DNA of 64,000 nt from Gerris lacustris (taxonomy: Eukaryota; Arthropoda; Insecta; Hemiptera; Gerridae), in NCBI GenBank assembly GCA_951217055.1, contig OX578276.1, positions 151,335,012-151,399,011 of the forward strand, in the 5' to 3' direction. Below are positions 34,955-45,977 of the stretch, one piece after another. A program made the translations under genes and the position numbers. The notes under the pieces are model-generated. The model was not told the origin of the DNA, ran no database searches, and worked only from the letters and a program-made list of their open reading frames with translations. Numbering within the stretch: position 1 is the first letter of the stretch; each line of letters begins with the position of its first letter.

Positions 34955-35875
34955 ATTGGAACGAAGTTCCTTATGGCACGTCTGGAGCCCGGGAGTGAAT
35001 CCGAAAAAAACGACCGTCACAAAACTGACCGTCATAAAATTTTACCGATGACGATTACTTGAGTAAAAGTTGACCAATTTGGTTGAAATTCGGTACACAT
35101 GTTCAATTTACCAATGCCCAGGACTAGTTTGTTAGACCGTTATCCACCCAAGCGTTCGCACACATGCTAGCGTAAACGTGATCTTCAAAAATGTAAAATT
35201 TGATTTTTTGGACGGGGAAAAATGCTTACTTGATCTATTCAATGAGACAAACACCTTTTTTAAATAATTTATTTTTATTAAAACCAACACCGACACCGCT
35301 ATGAAGTGTTAAAGATCGTTAAATTTATTAAAGTGGGCCTAAACCTTTAAAATAGAGAAAACAACATTTTTTACCGATACTTTACGTTCTTACGATTTTG
35401 ATAAAAATTCATATACACATTGTCTAAAGTACAATTGAAACAGGCATGTAAAATTTTAGCCTGGTACAAGCAGAAGATTTTGTGTAGTAAAGTGACATAT
35501 TTTATAATATTTTAATCGGAGTAATATGCCGGCGGAGTCTGAGGGAACAGCCGTGTTCCGTCACAACAACCATCTGCTTTTACTATAAACTCATCATGAT
35601 TAACTTTTTTCTCAATATATAATTCATTATTTATTGCAAGACGCTCGCTTCACTGATAAAAAAAAAATGATTTTCTTTTAATTTTTCCTTAACTCCGCTA
35701 AGTACAAACAGTTAGTTAGTTTTAATTTTGTCTCTTTTCTAACTCCGCCATGTATAAGTAGTTAGTATCGTATAACTTAGCAGTGTGATTTTATAATTGA
35801 TAATATTTAATGAAAAGAGTAAGGAACTTAGTTCCTACCGGGTGTCCCGTGACACCACACGTATTTTATATTTAA
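34955..35875. repeat. Rep-G element
   Basis: Begins near GGAACGAAGTTCCTTATGGC and ends near AAGGAACTTAGTTCCTACCG / GTGACACCACACGTATTTTA. Both ends are short palindromes around GAAC..GTTC. The interior 35045-35340 is shared with the Rep-A chimera at 1520-1800. A second 3'-end piece (GTGTGGTGTCGCCACACCTG) lies at 48160-48213. Confidence 0.6.
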
Positions 35876-36189
35876 ATAAAAACTCAATTTAAAAATTCCC
35901 ATATTTCTACTAATTTGCAGACAGCTATATTGAAATATAATTGTCATTTGCACGTTTAAGATGCATTCACATAATTAGAATGGTCAAATGGAATTTAGGG
36001 AATATTTGATAATGAATTGAACAAGTACTGTGCTTTTAACAAGTATGGTGATTTTAACAAATAGGACGGGTTCGTTAACCAGCATAATCGGCCCAACCGT
36101 ATTAAGATGCCGGCTACTAAAAAGTTAGTTTCAGCTGTAGCTTTTGATCCATTTATTATAATGACGTGATACAATCGCCTTTCTATTAT

Positions 36190-36930
36190 AGGGTGGGACG
36201 AAACAATTTTTTTTTTTTTTTTAATTTGAAAGTCCAACCTCGTAAAACTTAAGTATGCATTAGAAACTATCATACGTAAAATTTTGGCCCGATCGAATGA
36301 CACTTAGGTGGTGCACTATCGCTTCAAAGCTTTAAAAACACAATTTTTAAGAAATTTGTTGTATTTTAATTTTTTTAAAATATTTTAGTTATTTTTATTC
36401 ACTTATTAGCATCTATTTGCTCTTTGCTGACATATTTTTTGATTGCAGGAAGAAAAAAAAAAATTAAAAAAGTTAATTATAGATTGAGATAAGTCGGTAC
36501 ATACATAATACATATGTATACAATTGAGTTATTCCAAGGATATTATTAGGAGCTGCATAACACTAATTTCTCTATTATCTTAGGAAAAACGCAATGGTAT
36601 ACATAATATGTATGTACCGACTTATCTCAATCCAAAATTAACTTTTTTATTTTTATTTTTTCCTGCAATCAAATAATATGTCAGCAAAGAGCAAATAGAT
36701 GCTAATAAGGGAATAAAAATAACTAATTTCTTTTTTAGAAAATTAAAATATAAAAAAATTCTTAAAAATAGTGTTTTTAAAGCTTTGAAGCGATAGTGCA
36801 CCACCTAGGTCCTAGGTGTCACTCGATCGGGCCAAAATTTTACGTATGATTGTTTTTAATGCATACACAAGTTTTACGAGGTTGGACAATTTCAAATTCA
36901 AACATTTTTTTTTTCGGCCCACCTTACTTA
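36190..36930. mobile_element. Rep-I palindromic MITE (~740 bp)
   Basis: Arms 36190-36500 and 36595-36925 pair almost throughout (AAATTTTGGCCCGATCGAAT; AGCGATAGTGCACCACCTA; TGAGATAAGTCGGTACATAC). The loop is about 90 bases and the ends are GGGTGGGACGAAA / TTTCGGCCCACC. ORFs across the arms are by-products of the palindrome. Confidence 0.85.
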
Positions 36931-37490
36931 CTATGCACTTTTATTATTATCCACGCAACCATTAATTGGTACAAAAATGAAACCACATATTCAGGGTGAC
37001 AGACGGCATATGTGAACAAATGAAGTAGGTTGTTCTACACGTCAGGGGCTACAAAAAACACTTTATAAACCATGGGTCAAATAAAATTTAGAATAAAATT
37101 TGGTTTCGTTGTTAATCTGACAAAATTCCTGCAAGAAAAGTGTAATTTTAATTTTCATGCCCTCAAATTACATGGCAAAAAAATATACAAATTTTATTTT
37201 TATGAAAAAATTTAAGAAATCAATTTTTTTGTGGTTCCATAACTTGGTAAGGAACCGAGTTTAAACTTTTCGGATTTCAGGGAAAACTTCCTAGTCTACT
37301 AACGTTTCGATTAATATTAATATTATTACCCATTCATAAGGCGGAAGTATTGGTAAACTTAGCTAAAAGTAAAAAAGAAACATGTTTATTTTTGCTATTG
37401 TTAACTTATAGGTGAGTATACTAAACCAATCATACATTATTCATATTAAAGAAAAACATGATTGGTTTGGTAGTTAGTTCTGAAGACTAG

Positions 37491-37494
<4 letters not shown>
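36931..37494. other. Intergenic spacer
   Basis: No gene or repeat copy recognised. Confidence 0.35.

Positions 37495-37566
<72 letters not shown>
37495..37566. repeat. (AT)n microsatellite
   Basis: About 70 bases of alternating TA. Confidence 0.95.
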
Positions 37567-37567
<1 letters not shown>

Positions 37568-37764
37568 TAGTTTGAATTTTGCATTCCTTTTTGGTTTTAT
37601 GAGTTAAAATATACAACCCCCCCCCCCCCCAACCACCCTATAACGGCATGTCCACCAATTTTGAAATAATTTATGTGATAGACCATGGAAATTTCCGGAA
37701 AAAAATTTAGTTAGTCCGGGTTTTTTTTTGGATTTTTTCATCAATTAATTCGAAATAGGAATTG

Positions 37765-37880
37765 GAGTAAACTGCGGAATATACTGCAGTTTACTGTAAG
37801 GAAAGGAAATATACTGCAAGGAACTGGAATATACTGCACGGAAATGAAATATACAGCAAGAAATTAGATTATACTGGATA
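37765..37880. repeat. ~20-bp degenerate tandem repeat
   Basis: GGAAATATACTGCAAGGAAC-type units repeated about five times. A C-run precedes it at about 37618. Confidence 0.75.
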
Positions 37881-37999
37881 ATAAAACAATAAACAAAAAT
37901 TTATAAAACAAAACATAATGTTTAATTTATAAAAACAAATAATAAATCAAACCATATTTTCTTTTAAAACTTTACTCTATCATTTAGTTAAAATATATA

Positions 38000-38320
38000 T
38001 GAGATACAGTCTTATTCGTTTTTATTTCTTTATTTATAATCATAAAACTTAATAGGTATTCACATACAAATATATTATAATTCACACAATATGTAGAATT
38101 ATATATAATATATTCATTTTTTAAATAATTTAAGTAGTTTTTTTTATGTGTGATTGGAGAAAAAAGAAACAATGTAATTTTCCTTAATTAAATATTAATG
38201 ACATGAAGGTAATATTTTATAACATTTGATGTATAAATTTCGATGTAAATACTCGTGCTGTTGTTCGAGTGGATGTTGAAATTTAAAATTTTAAGGGAAT
38301 GTACGGAAATTTGAAATTAT
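38000..38320 (-). terminator. obst-A: Probable 3' UTR and poly(A) signals of obstructor-A
   Basis: Follows the TAA at 38323-38321. AATAAA words on the minus strand occur at about 38036-38021, about 290 bases downstream, in otherwise AT-rich sequence. Which one is used cannot be told. Confidence 0.4.
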
Positions 38321-38408
38321 TTATGTCCTAACAATGTGACGCCTCGACCTCTTGTTGGTATTTTTGTTGGAACTCACGGGAGCAGGTTCGTCCTTAAACC
38401 AATCCTCA
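38321..38408 (-). CDS. obst-A: Obstructor-A, last exon (C-terminal tail)
   Basis: Acceptor TTTTATTGTGTTGCAG precedes T GAG GAT TGG. Joined to the TG left by the previous exon, it completes the sixth cysteine of the third chitin-binding domain (GCEDWFKDEPAPVSS). It then encodes a basic tail (NKRSRRHIVRT) ending at TAA. The CEDW word straight after the third domain is characteristic of obstructor-A and Gasp proteins. The basic tail is longer than in fly obstructor-A. Confidence 0.92.
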
Positions 38409-38632
38409 CTGCAACACAATAAAAATACATTAGTAATCAGTAATCAGTAATCAATAATCAGTAATCAGTAATCAGTGTGAAGGGGAGGCTAAAGTCATCC
38501 TTTCTAGAACCACTGTCTTAAACACCAAGAAATATCTTCAAATCTCCGAGATATGAGAAGTATTTTTCTAGCTATAAACTAGACACAAACTGGACAATAT
38601 TTTCTTTTTTCTACATACTTTACCTATCTTAC
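38409..38632. other. Intronic DNA with short TAATCAGTAATCAG tandem
   Basis: At 38433-38475 the heptamer AATCAGT is repeated six to seven times. Otherwise featureless. Confidence 0.7.
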
Positions 38633-40136
38633 ATATCGATGGCTAAAAAGTGATACCTCGTATCTTCAAAAATTCAGTTTTACAGGAGGAACAAAATAGT
38701 ACATTACGCGTCGAGTGCGGAAATTTTGTCCAGTTAATGCAAAATGCCGTTTTCGCACGAGTTGCGTACCGTACTTTATCTACGATTGTTAGATTTGAAA
38801 AATAAATACAGAAAAAAATAAACTTGCTGTATGTAAGATCGCATCTCTCTCTTGATAAAGATGTCAATAATTCTTGAGTTGTATTTTTTGCCGAATTAAT
38901 TATTTCTGGCGGAGTATTATTATCCACATTTTCGTCAAAGTCACTTGATTCACTCATTGTTTTTCACTAAAAACTCGATATAAACAGTTACATTAATAAA
39001 AGAACAGCAAATTAGTTTTGTTAAATGTAAACAAACTTGCTAATCGTGCGTAAAGCTAAAGAATTTCTCTTCTTTACCGCCCTAGGGTGGTAAGGAAGAG
39101 GAATTCTTCAGAACTGTAAAACGCGCATGTGCAATGATTACAAGTACGAAAAGAATCACTTTCTACGCATCTAAACAGAGATACAATGTTTACATTTCGT
39201 ATAAATCGTAGATAAAAGTACGTTCTATCAAATGCTACAACGTCCGTTTTGAAAATGCTATTTTTAACCGATAAAGAGCTAAAAAGTCGTTGTGGACCTG
39301 CCAGGTTTTCAGAGAAAACAACGGCGCATAGTTTAGTTACGTAATTGCTTTAAAGAAAATAGTACCCATTTTATTGCAAAAGTGACGCATTTGTACTATA
39401 AGTCATGCGCTTAGCTATTTCTTATTTAATTGCAACGGCATAATTGCACTTTAAGTCATTTTTAACTCAATTTAGACGCAAATGTAACACTAAATTAATA
39501 TAGCCTAAATTTATGACCTGAGTGAAGTGTACATTCTTAGGGCTTCTGAGCAATAATGACGTTTTACCCAAATTTGGGGGGGAAATTGGGGTACATTATT
39601 TGTGTATGTACTACTGCTGAAAAGGGCCTTGGGTAAACTGTGTATTGCGTGGTTCTCATATTAATTAAAAAAAAAATCCTTCTATTTATGTCAAATTGAA
39701 GAAATATTAGTTTGTTTTTCTGTTCTCCTAAAAAATTACTACTTTTACACTTACGTCCCTATTTCTCTAGAACGGTGACATGTAACCCTTCTGAAACATT
39801 GGTATAACTGTCAAATTATATGTAGTTACGAGTTCTCACTATGTCACTTCTTTAATAAAGTGAACACATACGAGGTCTCACTTACGAATTAGCAGCTCAG
39901 TTATGAGGTGTCACAACTAACCTTAACCAAAACACATACACCAGAAACACATACGAGGTGTAGTTACATGCTATCACATAACAAATAGTTTGCGAATCTG
40001 ATACGAGATGTCACGAATTTCTATGTGAAGACATTTTTCCCCCTTACGAGATCTCGCATGTACTTGCAGACAAGCCTCCTACTCAAAATCACAATTTTGG
40101 TAGTTACGAGGTATCACTTTTTGGCCATCGATATAA
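38633..40136. mobile_element. Rep-H element with inverted ends (1.5 kb)
   Basis: Ends TATCGATGGCTAAAAAGTGA and TCACTTTTTGGCCATCGATA are inverted, and both continue into TACCTCGT / ACGAGGTA. Inside, the 104-codon ORF lies near the left end. The right part (39780-40130) carries several scattered ACGAGGTNTCAC words that echo the end, as sub-terminal repeats often do. A partial relative lies at 14100-14780 and a small piece at 51165-51300. Confidence 0.75.
38643..38957 (-). CDS. 104-codon ORF in Rep-H, unknown function
   Basis: ATG at 38957 (MSESSDFDENVDNNTPPEII) runs to a stop at 38643. The N-terminal third is acidic, and later stretches include TIVDKVRYATRAKTAF and several cysteines (CSSC). 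The start region and TIVDKVRYAT are conserved in the 14444 copy. No known transposase motif was seen. It could be an accessory protein of the element or an incidental ORF; conservation over only two copies cannot decide. Confidence 0.35.
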   Translation of the reverse strand: MSESSDFDENVDNNTPPEIINSAKNTTQELLTSLSRERCDLTYSKFIFFCIYFSNLTIVDKVRYATRAKTAFCINWTKFPHSTRNVLFCSSCKTEFLKIRGITF

Positions 40137-40139
40137 CTT

Positions 40140-41095
40140 ATTTACTATTTTATATAATATATTTAAAAACATATGTATACACTTATAGTGGATAAAATAA
40201 AAATGCTACTAATCAAGTGCTGCACTCTGGGAGAGAATCCAAGAACTAGCCTACGAGAAGGCACTCTCCCTTCCCAGTGTTGAAGAAGACGCCGCATTAC
40301 TTACACAAATTTCTTATCTTTTTTCCGTTACCTACGATTTTCCGATATATATTTCTTATTGGATTAACCAAATTATATCAATGCTTATTTAATATGTTTA
40401 AATGTTTGAGTAGATATTAATAACACATAATTAGTTCCTTAACATTAAGTTTTTCATAAATGTTAGAGCTTTATTTTACATATGTAATTGGTTTTAATTA
40501 TGGTAATTTTACAGACTGACAATAATTCTTCATGTTTACATAACTGTGACAGATATGCAAATATAGTGTTGTTCTTTAACTATTGCAATATTGTCACGTG
40601 ACCCTGATAAATTAATAATCTTGAATTTTAATTTGATATGTCGTAATGATGTAGCCCAAAATTAATTTTAGTTCCGCTCTGGAAGTTATTCGTATCATGA
40701 ATGAAGGTCGTATTTACATAAATAACTACCCACTTAAGTGGTAAAGATAGAAGAAATACTAAACCGTTTGAAGGTAGGTAAATGACCTTACTCGCTTATA
40801 AATCTCATATAAATGCGTCTAGTTTTTTTTTTTCTTAACAGTTGGTAGACGCTGCCAATCTGATTCGTTCCTCTCTTTTCACACCGTTAAATAAAGAGCA
40901 ATGAATCGTATGGAATAAAGTAAACCATTTAAACATTAGAATAGACCATTGTTATAGAAAATTCTCGTCAAATACCGATTGAAATAATCATTAAGGCCAA
41001 AGATAAACGATATGCCCTTAAATCAAGAATTCTTAAAAAAAATAAATTGATCTGCTACTTTGACAATATTTAGCACTGAATATAAATTTTAAAAC
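40140..41095. other. Intronic DNA with a 100-base GC-richer island
   Basis: Mostly AT-rich and non-repetitive. At about 40215-40315 one plus-strand frame reads LWERIQELAYEKALSLPSVE and continues EDAALLTQI, bounded by an upstream stop, with no clear splice sites. It may be an old coding fragment of a transposon. Confidence 0.3.
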
Positions 41096-41099
41096 ATCT

Positions 41100-42945
41100 G
41101 TTACTTGGTACCTCGGAACTTTTCCTCACATACGAGGCAACTTAAGTGAACTCTCCTGTTCATTATATTTTTTTCAAAAAAACGAATATACATTATTTTA
41201 TTTCATTTATAGTCCAGTCCACAAGTACATTTTACCTTGCAAATGGTCATAAAAACTTTTTTCTTTTTTTTTTATTGTATGTACCTAGACATTAGTTAAA
41301 AACCCAAGTTTTCGACCTCATAGACCCTGTGCTAACCCAGAAAGGGGGCCAAAATACGCGAAATTTTAGTGTTTCTTTTAGTGTTTTCTTTATAACTCTT
41401 TACCTATTTGTCCTGAAGTGATCGTATCTTTCTTGTAGAGCACTAAATTGGGATCAATTTTTATATACCACATTTTTTTCTAAACCCTATACTTTCCGAA
41501 ATATAGAGCTTTAAAGATGCAATATTTTTTTTTAATAACTTCAAAACCCAAGTTGCGGAGGTTAGTGGTGGTTATTTGTACTTCCATAGGTAGGATATAC
41601 CCAAGAAAATCAATGTGTGGGGGAGGAATAACCAACATAGACCCCTTTCGTCCTCAGAAAAGATGTTATTTTTGATATTTTCAGAAAAAATATTGCATCA
41701 TTAAAGCTCTATACTTCGGAAAATATAGGTTTTAGAAAAAAATGTGAAATATAAAATGTATTCCAAATTTAGTGCTCTAAAAGAAAGGATGAACAAAAAA
41801 CCTCGAAAATTTAGTTTATTGTTGGTTAGTTGCGGTTAGTATTGGTTACTAGTGGTTAGTAGTTGTGGTTAGTGGTGGTTATTTGTACTTCCATAGGTAG
41901 AATATACCCAAAATATCTAACTGGGAGGGGTGGGATAACACAAATAGACACTTTTCGTCCTCAGAAAAGATGTTATTTTTGATATTTTCAAAAAAATATT
42001 GCATCTTTGAAGCTCTATATTTCGGAAAGTATAGGGTTTAGGAACAAATGTGGTGTATAAAAACTGTTGCAAATTTAGTGCTCTACAAGAAAGATATGAT
42101 CACTTTTTTTCAGGACATATAGGTAAAGAGTTATAAAGAAAAAACTAGAAGATACACTAAAATTTCGCGTATTTTGGCCCCCCTCTGGGTTAGCACAGGG
42201 TCTAGGAGGTCGAAAACTTGGGGTTTTAACTAATGTCTAGGTACATACAATAAAAAAAAGAAAAAAGTTTGTATGACCTTTTGCAAGGTAGACCCTTATT
42301 TTTAATACCTGTCAACTGGACTATTAATTAATTATTTGAATTTTGGCGGTATTTTAACAGATGTAAACAAACTTAAGTATCGCACTAATTAATAATTATG
42401 TTCGCTTATAACTTTTAAACCAATAAATGGACTTTCATCGTCTTTTTTTTTATTTTTTTTTTGTATATTTGTTCCTCATTTCTAACCGGTTCCAACGATA
42501 TGCTATAATGTCAAAAACGTATTTTATACTTTTGGTAATTATTAACCGTCAAAGTTTCAAAATTCAAAAATCGATAATTTAAAAAAAGGCGGCCAATATC
42601 AAAATGAAATTTAGTGGATTTGTTTGTCATACAGAGATGTACATTCGTGCCAAATTTTAACTAGATCAAACTACTTTTCGATTTTTTTTTAAATTCTTGC
42701 TGAATAAGTTTAAAATGGCAGAAAATGTTTAACAATGCGGGAAAAAAGTTTCAACTCCCTAGCTTAAAAACTGTGGGAGTTATGCGTGATACAGACAGAC
42801 AGTCAGACGCACAGACACACAGACAGACTGACATCCAGCTAAAAACCACCGTTGAAATCTCGGTTTCGGATTTTTTGGGTGAAAACAATATTTTTCATAT
42901 ACATCTTCGGAGAAGGCAAGGAAAAGTAAAAAGTCTGAATTAGAT
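41100..42945 (+). mobile_element. Rep-B retroposon, third copy, split by palindrome
   Basis: The start (TACTTGGTACCTCGGAACTT) lies at 41100-41165 and the body resumes at about 42330 (TTTTGGCGGTATTTTAACAG) to 42945. The 5S-like segment is missing from this copy. A 1.1 kb palindrome sits in the gap. Confidence 0.65.
41211..42327. mobile_element. Rep-J palindromic element nested in Rep-B
   Basis: Left arm CAAATGGTCATAAAAACTTT, ATTGTATGTACCTAGACATT, GGGGGCCAAAATACGCGAAA and its inverse on the right. The centre shows further internal duplication: GAAAAGATGTTATTTTTGAT occurs twice and TTAGTGGTGGTTATTTGTAC twice. Short outer words TAGTCCAGT / ACTGGACTA may be the real ends. No ORF. Confidence 0.75.
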
Positions 42946-43044
42946 ATAATTAGAACCCGAATTGGAGGTGGTCATATGAAGAGGTCAGTCATAATGGAAT
43001 TAAGTTTTCTCTCAATTTTATCATAATATGATTCAAAATGAAAA

Positions 43045-43570
43045 TGTCTTTGATATTCTTTTCTTTGAGTCTTCAGGGATGAAAAAGGTTGAAAAATAAA
43101 CATAAAAATATTTTCATTTACACAAACTTGGCTATATTTCGCCCATACCTGGGCATCTTCAGGCCTACAATAACAAAAACAATATTTTAACAATTTTAAC
43201 TTAATTATAAATAACAATTATTAAATTTAAATTCTAGAACAAAACATATTTTTAATTTCTTCGTTAATCTACAATAGAAAATGGCAGGTCAAGGTGGCCA
43301 ATTAGAAGATATAGAAGAAATAATGTTTTAAACAATATTATAACTAAGATTAACGAAGAAATTAAAAATATGTTTTGTAAATGTTTTGTTCTAGAATTTA
43401 AAGTTAATAATTGTTATTTATAATTAAGTTAAAATTGTTAAAATATTGTTTTTGTTATTGTAGGCCTGAAGATGCCCAGGTATGGGCGAAATATAGCCAA
43501 GTTTGTGTAAATGAAAATATTTTTATTTTTTATTTTTCATCCCTGAAGACTCAAAGAAAAGAATATCAAA
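43045..43570. mobile_element. 525-bp palindrome carrying hammerhead-like motif in both arms
   Basis: Arms 43050-43265 and about 43340-43568 are nearly perfect inverses: GATATTCTTTTCTTTGAGTC..., ATTTTCATTTACACAAACTT. Each arm contains CCTGAAGATGCCCAGGTATG then GGCGAAATATAGCC. This CTGAAGA-hairpin-GAAA word is typical of Penelope-like element ends. The palindrome is inserted into the left flank of the Rep-D copy, splitting its AAAATGTCTTT word. Confidence 0.75.
43466..43498 (+). ncRNA. Hammerhead-ribozyme-like core
   Basis: CTGAAGA (43466-43472), T, stem GCCC/GGGC with loop AGGTAT (43474-43487), GAAA (43488-43491), TATA, then GCC (43496-43498) able to pair with GGC at 43463-43465. The TA before GCC fits the UH cleavage site. 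Helix III would be only about one base pair, as described for Penelope-like hammerheads, so activity is uncertain. A mirror copy lies at about 43153-43121 on the minus strand. Confidence 0.4.
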
Positions 43571-43604
43571 TACAATAACAAGGGATCAACCAAAGAAAAT
43601 TGAC

Positions 43605-44430
43605 AATAGAAAATGTCTTTTTCTGAAGTATTTTTGTGTGCTAAATCCGAATCTAAAGTCAAAATTTCTCCTATACGTACAGTTTTCCCGTTCAAAAATG
43701 TGTTTTCTTCAGGGTTTTTCGACCCAATTTTTCGCCCAAAAAAATAAATATTGGGCATTTAATTATCTTCAAACCATAGAGAACACGAATCTAAAGCCAA
43801 AAAAAAAATCTGCTGACCTAACTTTTTTAAGAAAATTGAAAAATAAGAAACAAAAAAATAGATTTTCCCTTATAATGAGTCATATTGTATTTCTATTACT
43901 TTTTCAGTCATATAACAATAGTTTTGTGACTTTTTTCTGACATTATTCTAGAGAATTACAATATATGTGACCGAGGAGGGGGGGGGGCAGAAAACATAGT
44001 GGGGGAGTAATAAATAAATTTCGAAAAACCACAACTTGTATGTATATGTTTCAATTTAATATAATGATATGCTAAATTACAATATTTACAACGAAGAAGT
44101 ACAATAGGACTCATTATAAGGGAAAATCGATTTTTTTGTTACTTAATATTCAATTTTCTGAAAAAAGTAAGGTCACCAGATTTGTTTTTACTTTAAATTC
44201 GTTTTCGCCATGGTTTGAAGACAATTAAACGCCCAATATTTATTTTTTTGGGCGAAAAATCTCCAAAAAAATAAAAAACACATTTTTTTTTCCGAACTTT
44301 AGGCGCATCTTCCGGAAAAAAATGTACGTATAGGAGATATTTTGACTTCAGTTTGGATCCAACACACAAAAATTCTTCAGAAAAGGACATTTTCATTCTG
44401 AAGAATTTTTTAGCACAACAGTGTAATTGG
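43605..44430. mobile_element. Rep-D palindromic (foldback) element, second copy
   Basis: Arms 43605-43975 (TTTCTGAAGTATTTTTGTGT, TTTTTCGACCCAATTTTTCG, GTGACCGAGGA and a G-run) and 44100-44430 are inverse. It is the same family as 15765-18735 but without the inner 2-kb insertion. Several short ORFs are arm by-products. Confidence 0.8.
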
Positions 44431-44518
44431 CGCTCAATGTAGGTATTGTAGCTTGATAATGTTTCTTTTAAAAGTACCGTTAGTTAAGCAGTTCAAAACT
44501 GATAGCATTTATTCTTAC

Positions 44519-44732
44519 CATCCAGGTACGTTCTTGGGATCGTCGCATTTCTGGGATTCCTCGTTGTAGACGGTACCATCAGCACAGCCTTGTTCTCTGG
44601 GATTGATTCCGTTGAGGCAGATGTAGAATTTCTGGCAATCGTCAGGGTGGGCGAACACCGGATGAGCAACGGCTTGACCGTGGTGATTAGCTTGGTTTTC
44701 TTTGGGACAGGTGAAGCCGTCCTTAAGTTTCA
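44519..44732 (-). CDS. obst-A: Obstructor-A, third chitin-binding domain exon
   Basis: Acceptor TTTGTTTACAG, then TG AAA CTT AAG. The donor GTAAG follows GGA TG, leaving two bases. It encodes KLKDGFTCPKENQ, HPDDCQKFYICLNGINPREQ, GCADGTVYNEESQKCDDPKN and VPG, that is a CBM14 (peritrophin-A) domain. Five of its cysteines lie here and the sixth is split across the next junction. The phase is compatible with both neighbours. The aromatic FYIC and the DCQK motif match insect obstructor-A domain 3 closely. Confidence 0.95.
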
Positions 44733-44934
44733 CTGTAAACAAATATCAATGAGTTGACAAATCTATTGAAATGTTCAGACTTCCATATAACATATATTCT
44801 TTTTAATTTAAAAAATGGTTTTTTAGAATGATGACAAAGCATTAATTACGTTTGTTTGCTCAGTAGTAAAATAATATGTCAGTTTTTAAGGTATAATTTC
44901 ATATATAAATAATTAAAGATAAAAAGAACTCTTT

Positions 44935-45965
44935 ATATACTACGTTTTTAAATTTTCAGTTGAATAGTATGTAGTGTTGTTAATATAATTGTTATTGTTA
45001 GAAGGAATAATGTTAGTGAAAAAAAAATAGTTCCAAATTTGTAAATATAAATTGCAACCATCTAGACAGCTGATTTTAAACCTTTAAAAGGACAAATCTT
45101 TGTACAACGGATCTCCCCAACACCAAATCTAAACCGTGCCATCGGTAAGATAAACAAAATGAGTACTAGTAAAGATGCAGAAAAATTAAAGCTTTACCTA
45201 GGACACAAGTGTAAACAAACCTGGTTGTCACACGTCAATTAATTAATTTATTTGTTTACTTTTCATGTTTCGCTGTCATTCAATGTTTATCTCTTAAAAA
45301 TACAATTAGTTTTTGCATAAAAAAAAGGCCTATAATCAACCTTGAACATTTTAACAATTTTATTAGGCGCCGCTCGTGAGCTACTACTGGAGTGGTAGCG
45401 AGAAGCGAAGAGAATGAGACATGGTAGGTAGCCGATCGGGAGGGAGAGGTGGGTAGGCCCTACAAAGCGCGGTAGGGAGGGACTATACCTACTGAGAGAG
45501 GGCAAACTCGATTGAACACCTCCTATATATTCCTAACTCCCTGTTCCTATATCTTCCCTACTCGTGTAACACTAGTTTTTGGTAACGCTTTTCGAGGTTA
45601 TGTGCCATAGCCAAGACATGAAAATGTCAAAAATCATAAATTTGAAACCCGTAAAAATGAAGATCGCAAATATGGGTCATGTCAAAACAAATAAAATAAC
45701 TTGCGGATTTTTTTCTAACTAACTTTCCATATTTGCGGATTTTTTCTGAGCTAACTTTCCATACAGCAAAATTTGCTTAAAGAAAAATAATTAAATTCTG
45801 CTGAAAGATGTTGTCATTGTCATCGCGTTCTGAGCTATTATAAAAGTTTCAAATGTCTAGCTTCTCGGGAAGTTAGTTAAAAATCGATTGCAAGATTTGT
45901 ACTGGACCCACAAACAAACAAACATGAAAGCAAGCTAATAAAAACGTAGTAAAAATAAATGTCAA
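44935..45965 (-). repeat. Rep-E interspersed repeat with internal GC-rich insertion
   Basis: Reverse copy of the 24325 repeat (TTTGCTTTCATG, GCAAATTTTGCTGTATGGAA, GGAGATCCGTTGTACAAAGA). At about 45290-45600 it has extra sequence absent from the first copy. This includes a GC-rich patch (45365-45480) whose minus-strand ORF has no recognisable domain. Confidence 0.7.
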
Positions 45966-45977
45966 TCTACATGTTTA

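Larger units (their letters stand above)
38409..44518 (-). other. obst-A: Intron of obstructor-A between domain 3 and tail (6.1 kb)
   Basis: Donor GTAAGAAT at 44518 and acceptor GTTGCAG at 38409. It is filled by Rep-H, Rep-B with a nested palindrome, a 525-bp palindrome and Rep-D, listed separately. Confidence 0.85.

Noticed and set aside
38643..38957. Host protein-coding gene
   Set aside because: The ORF lies inside an element with inverted ends, and a broken relative occurs at 14444. It is kept only as an element ORF of unknown status.
45287..45505. Serine/proline-rich 72-codon minus-strand ORF
   Set aside because: It depends on a GC-rich patch within a repeat copy; no start context or homology recognised.
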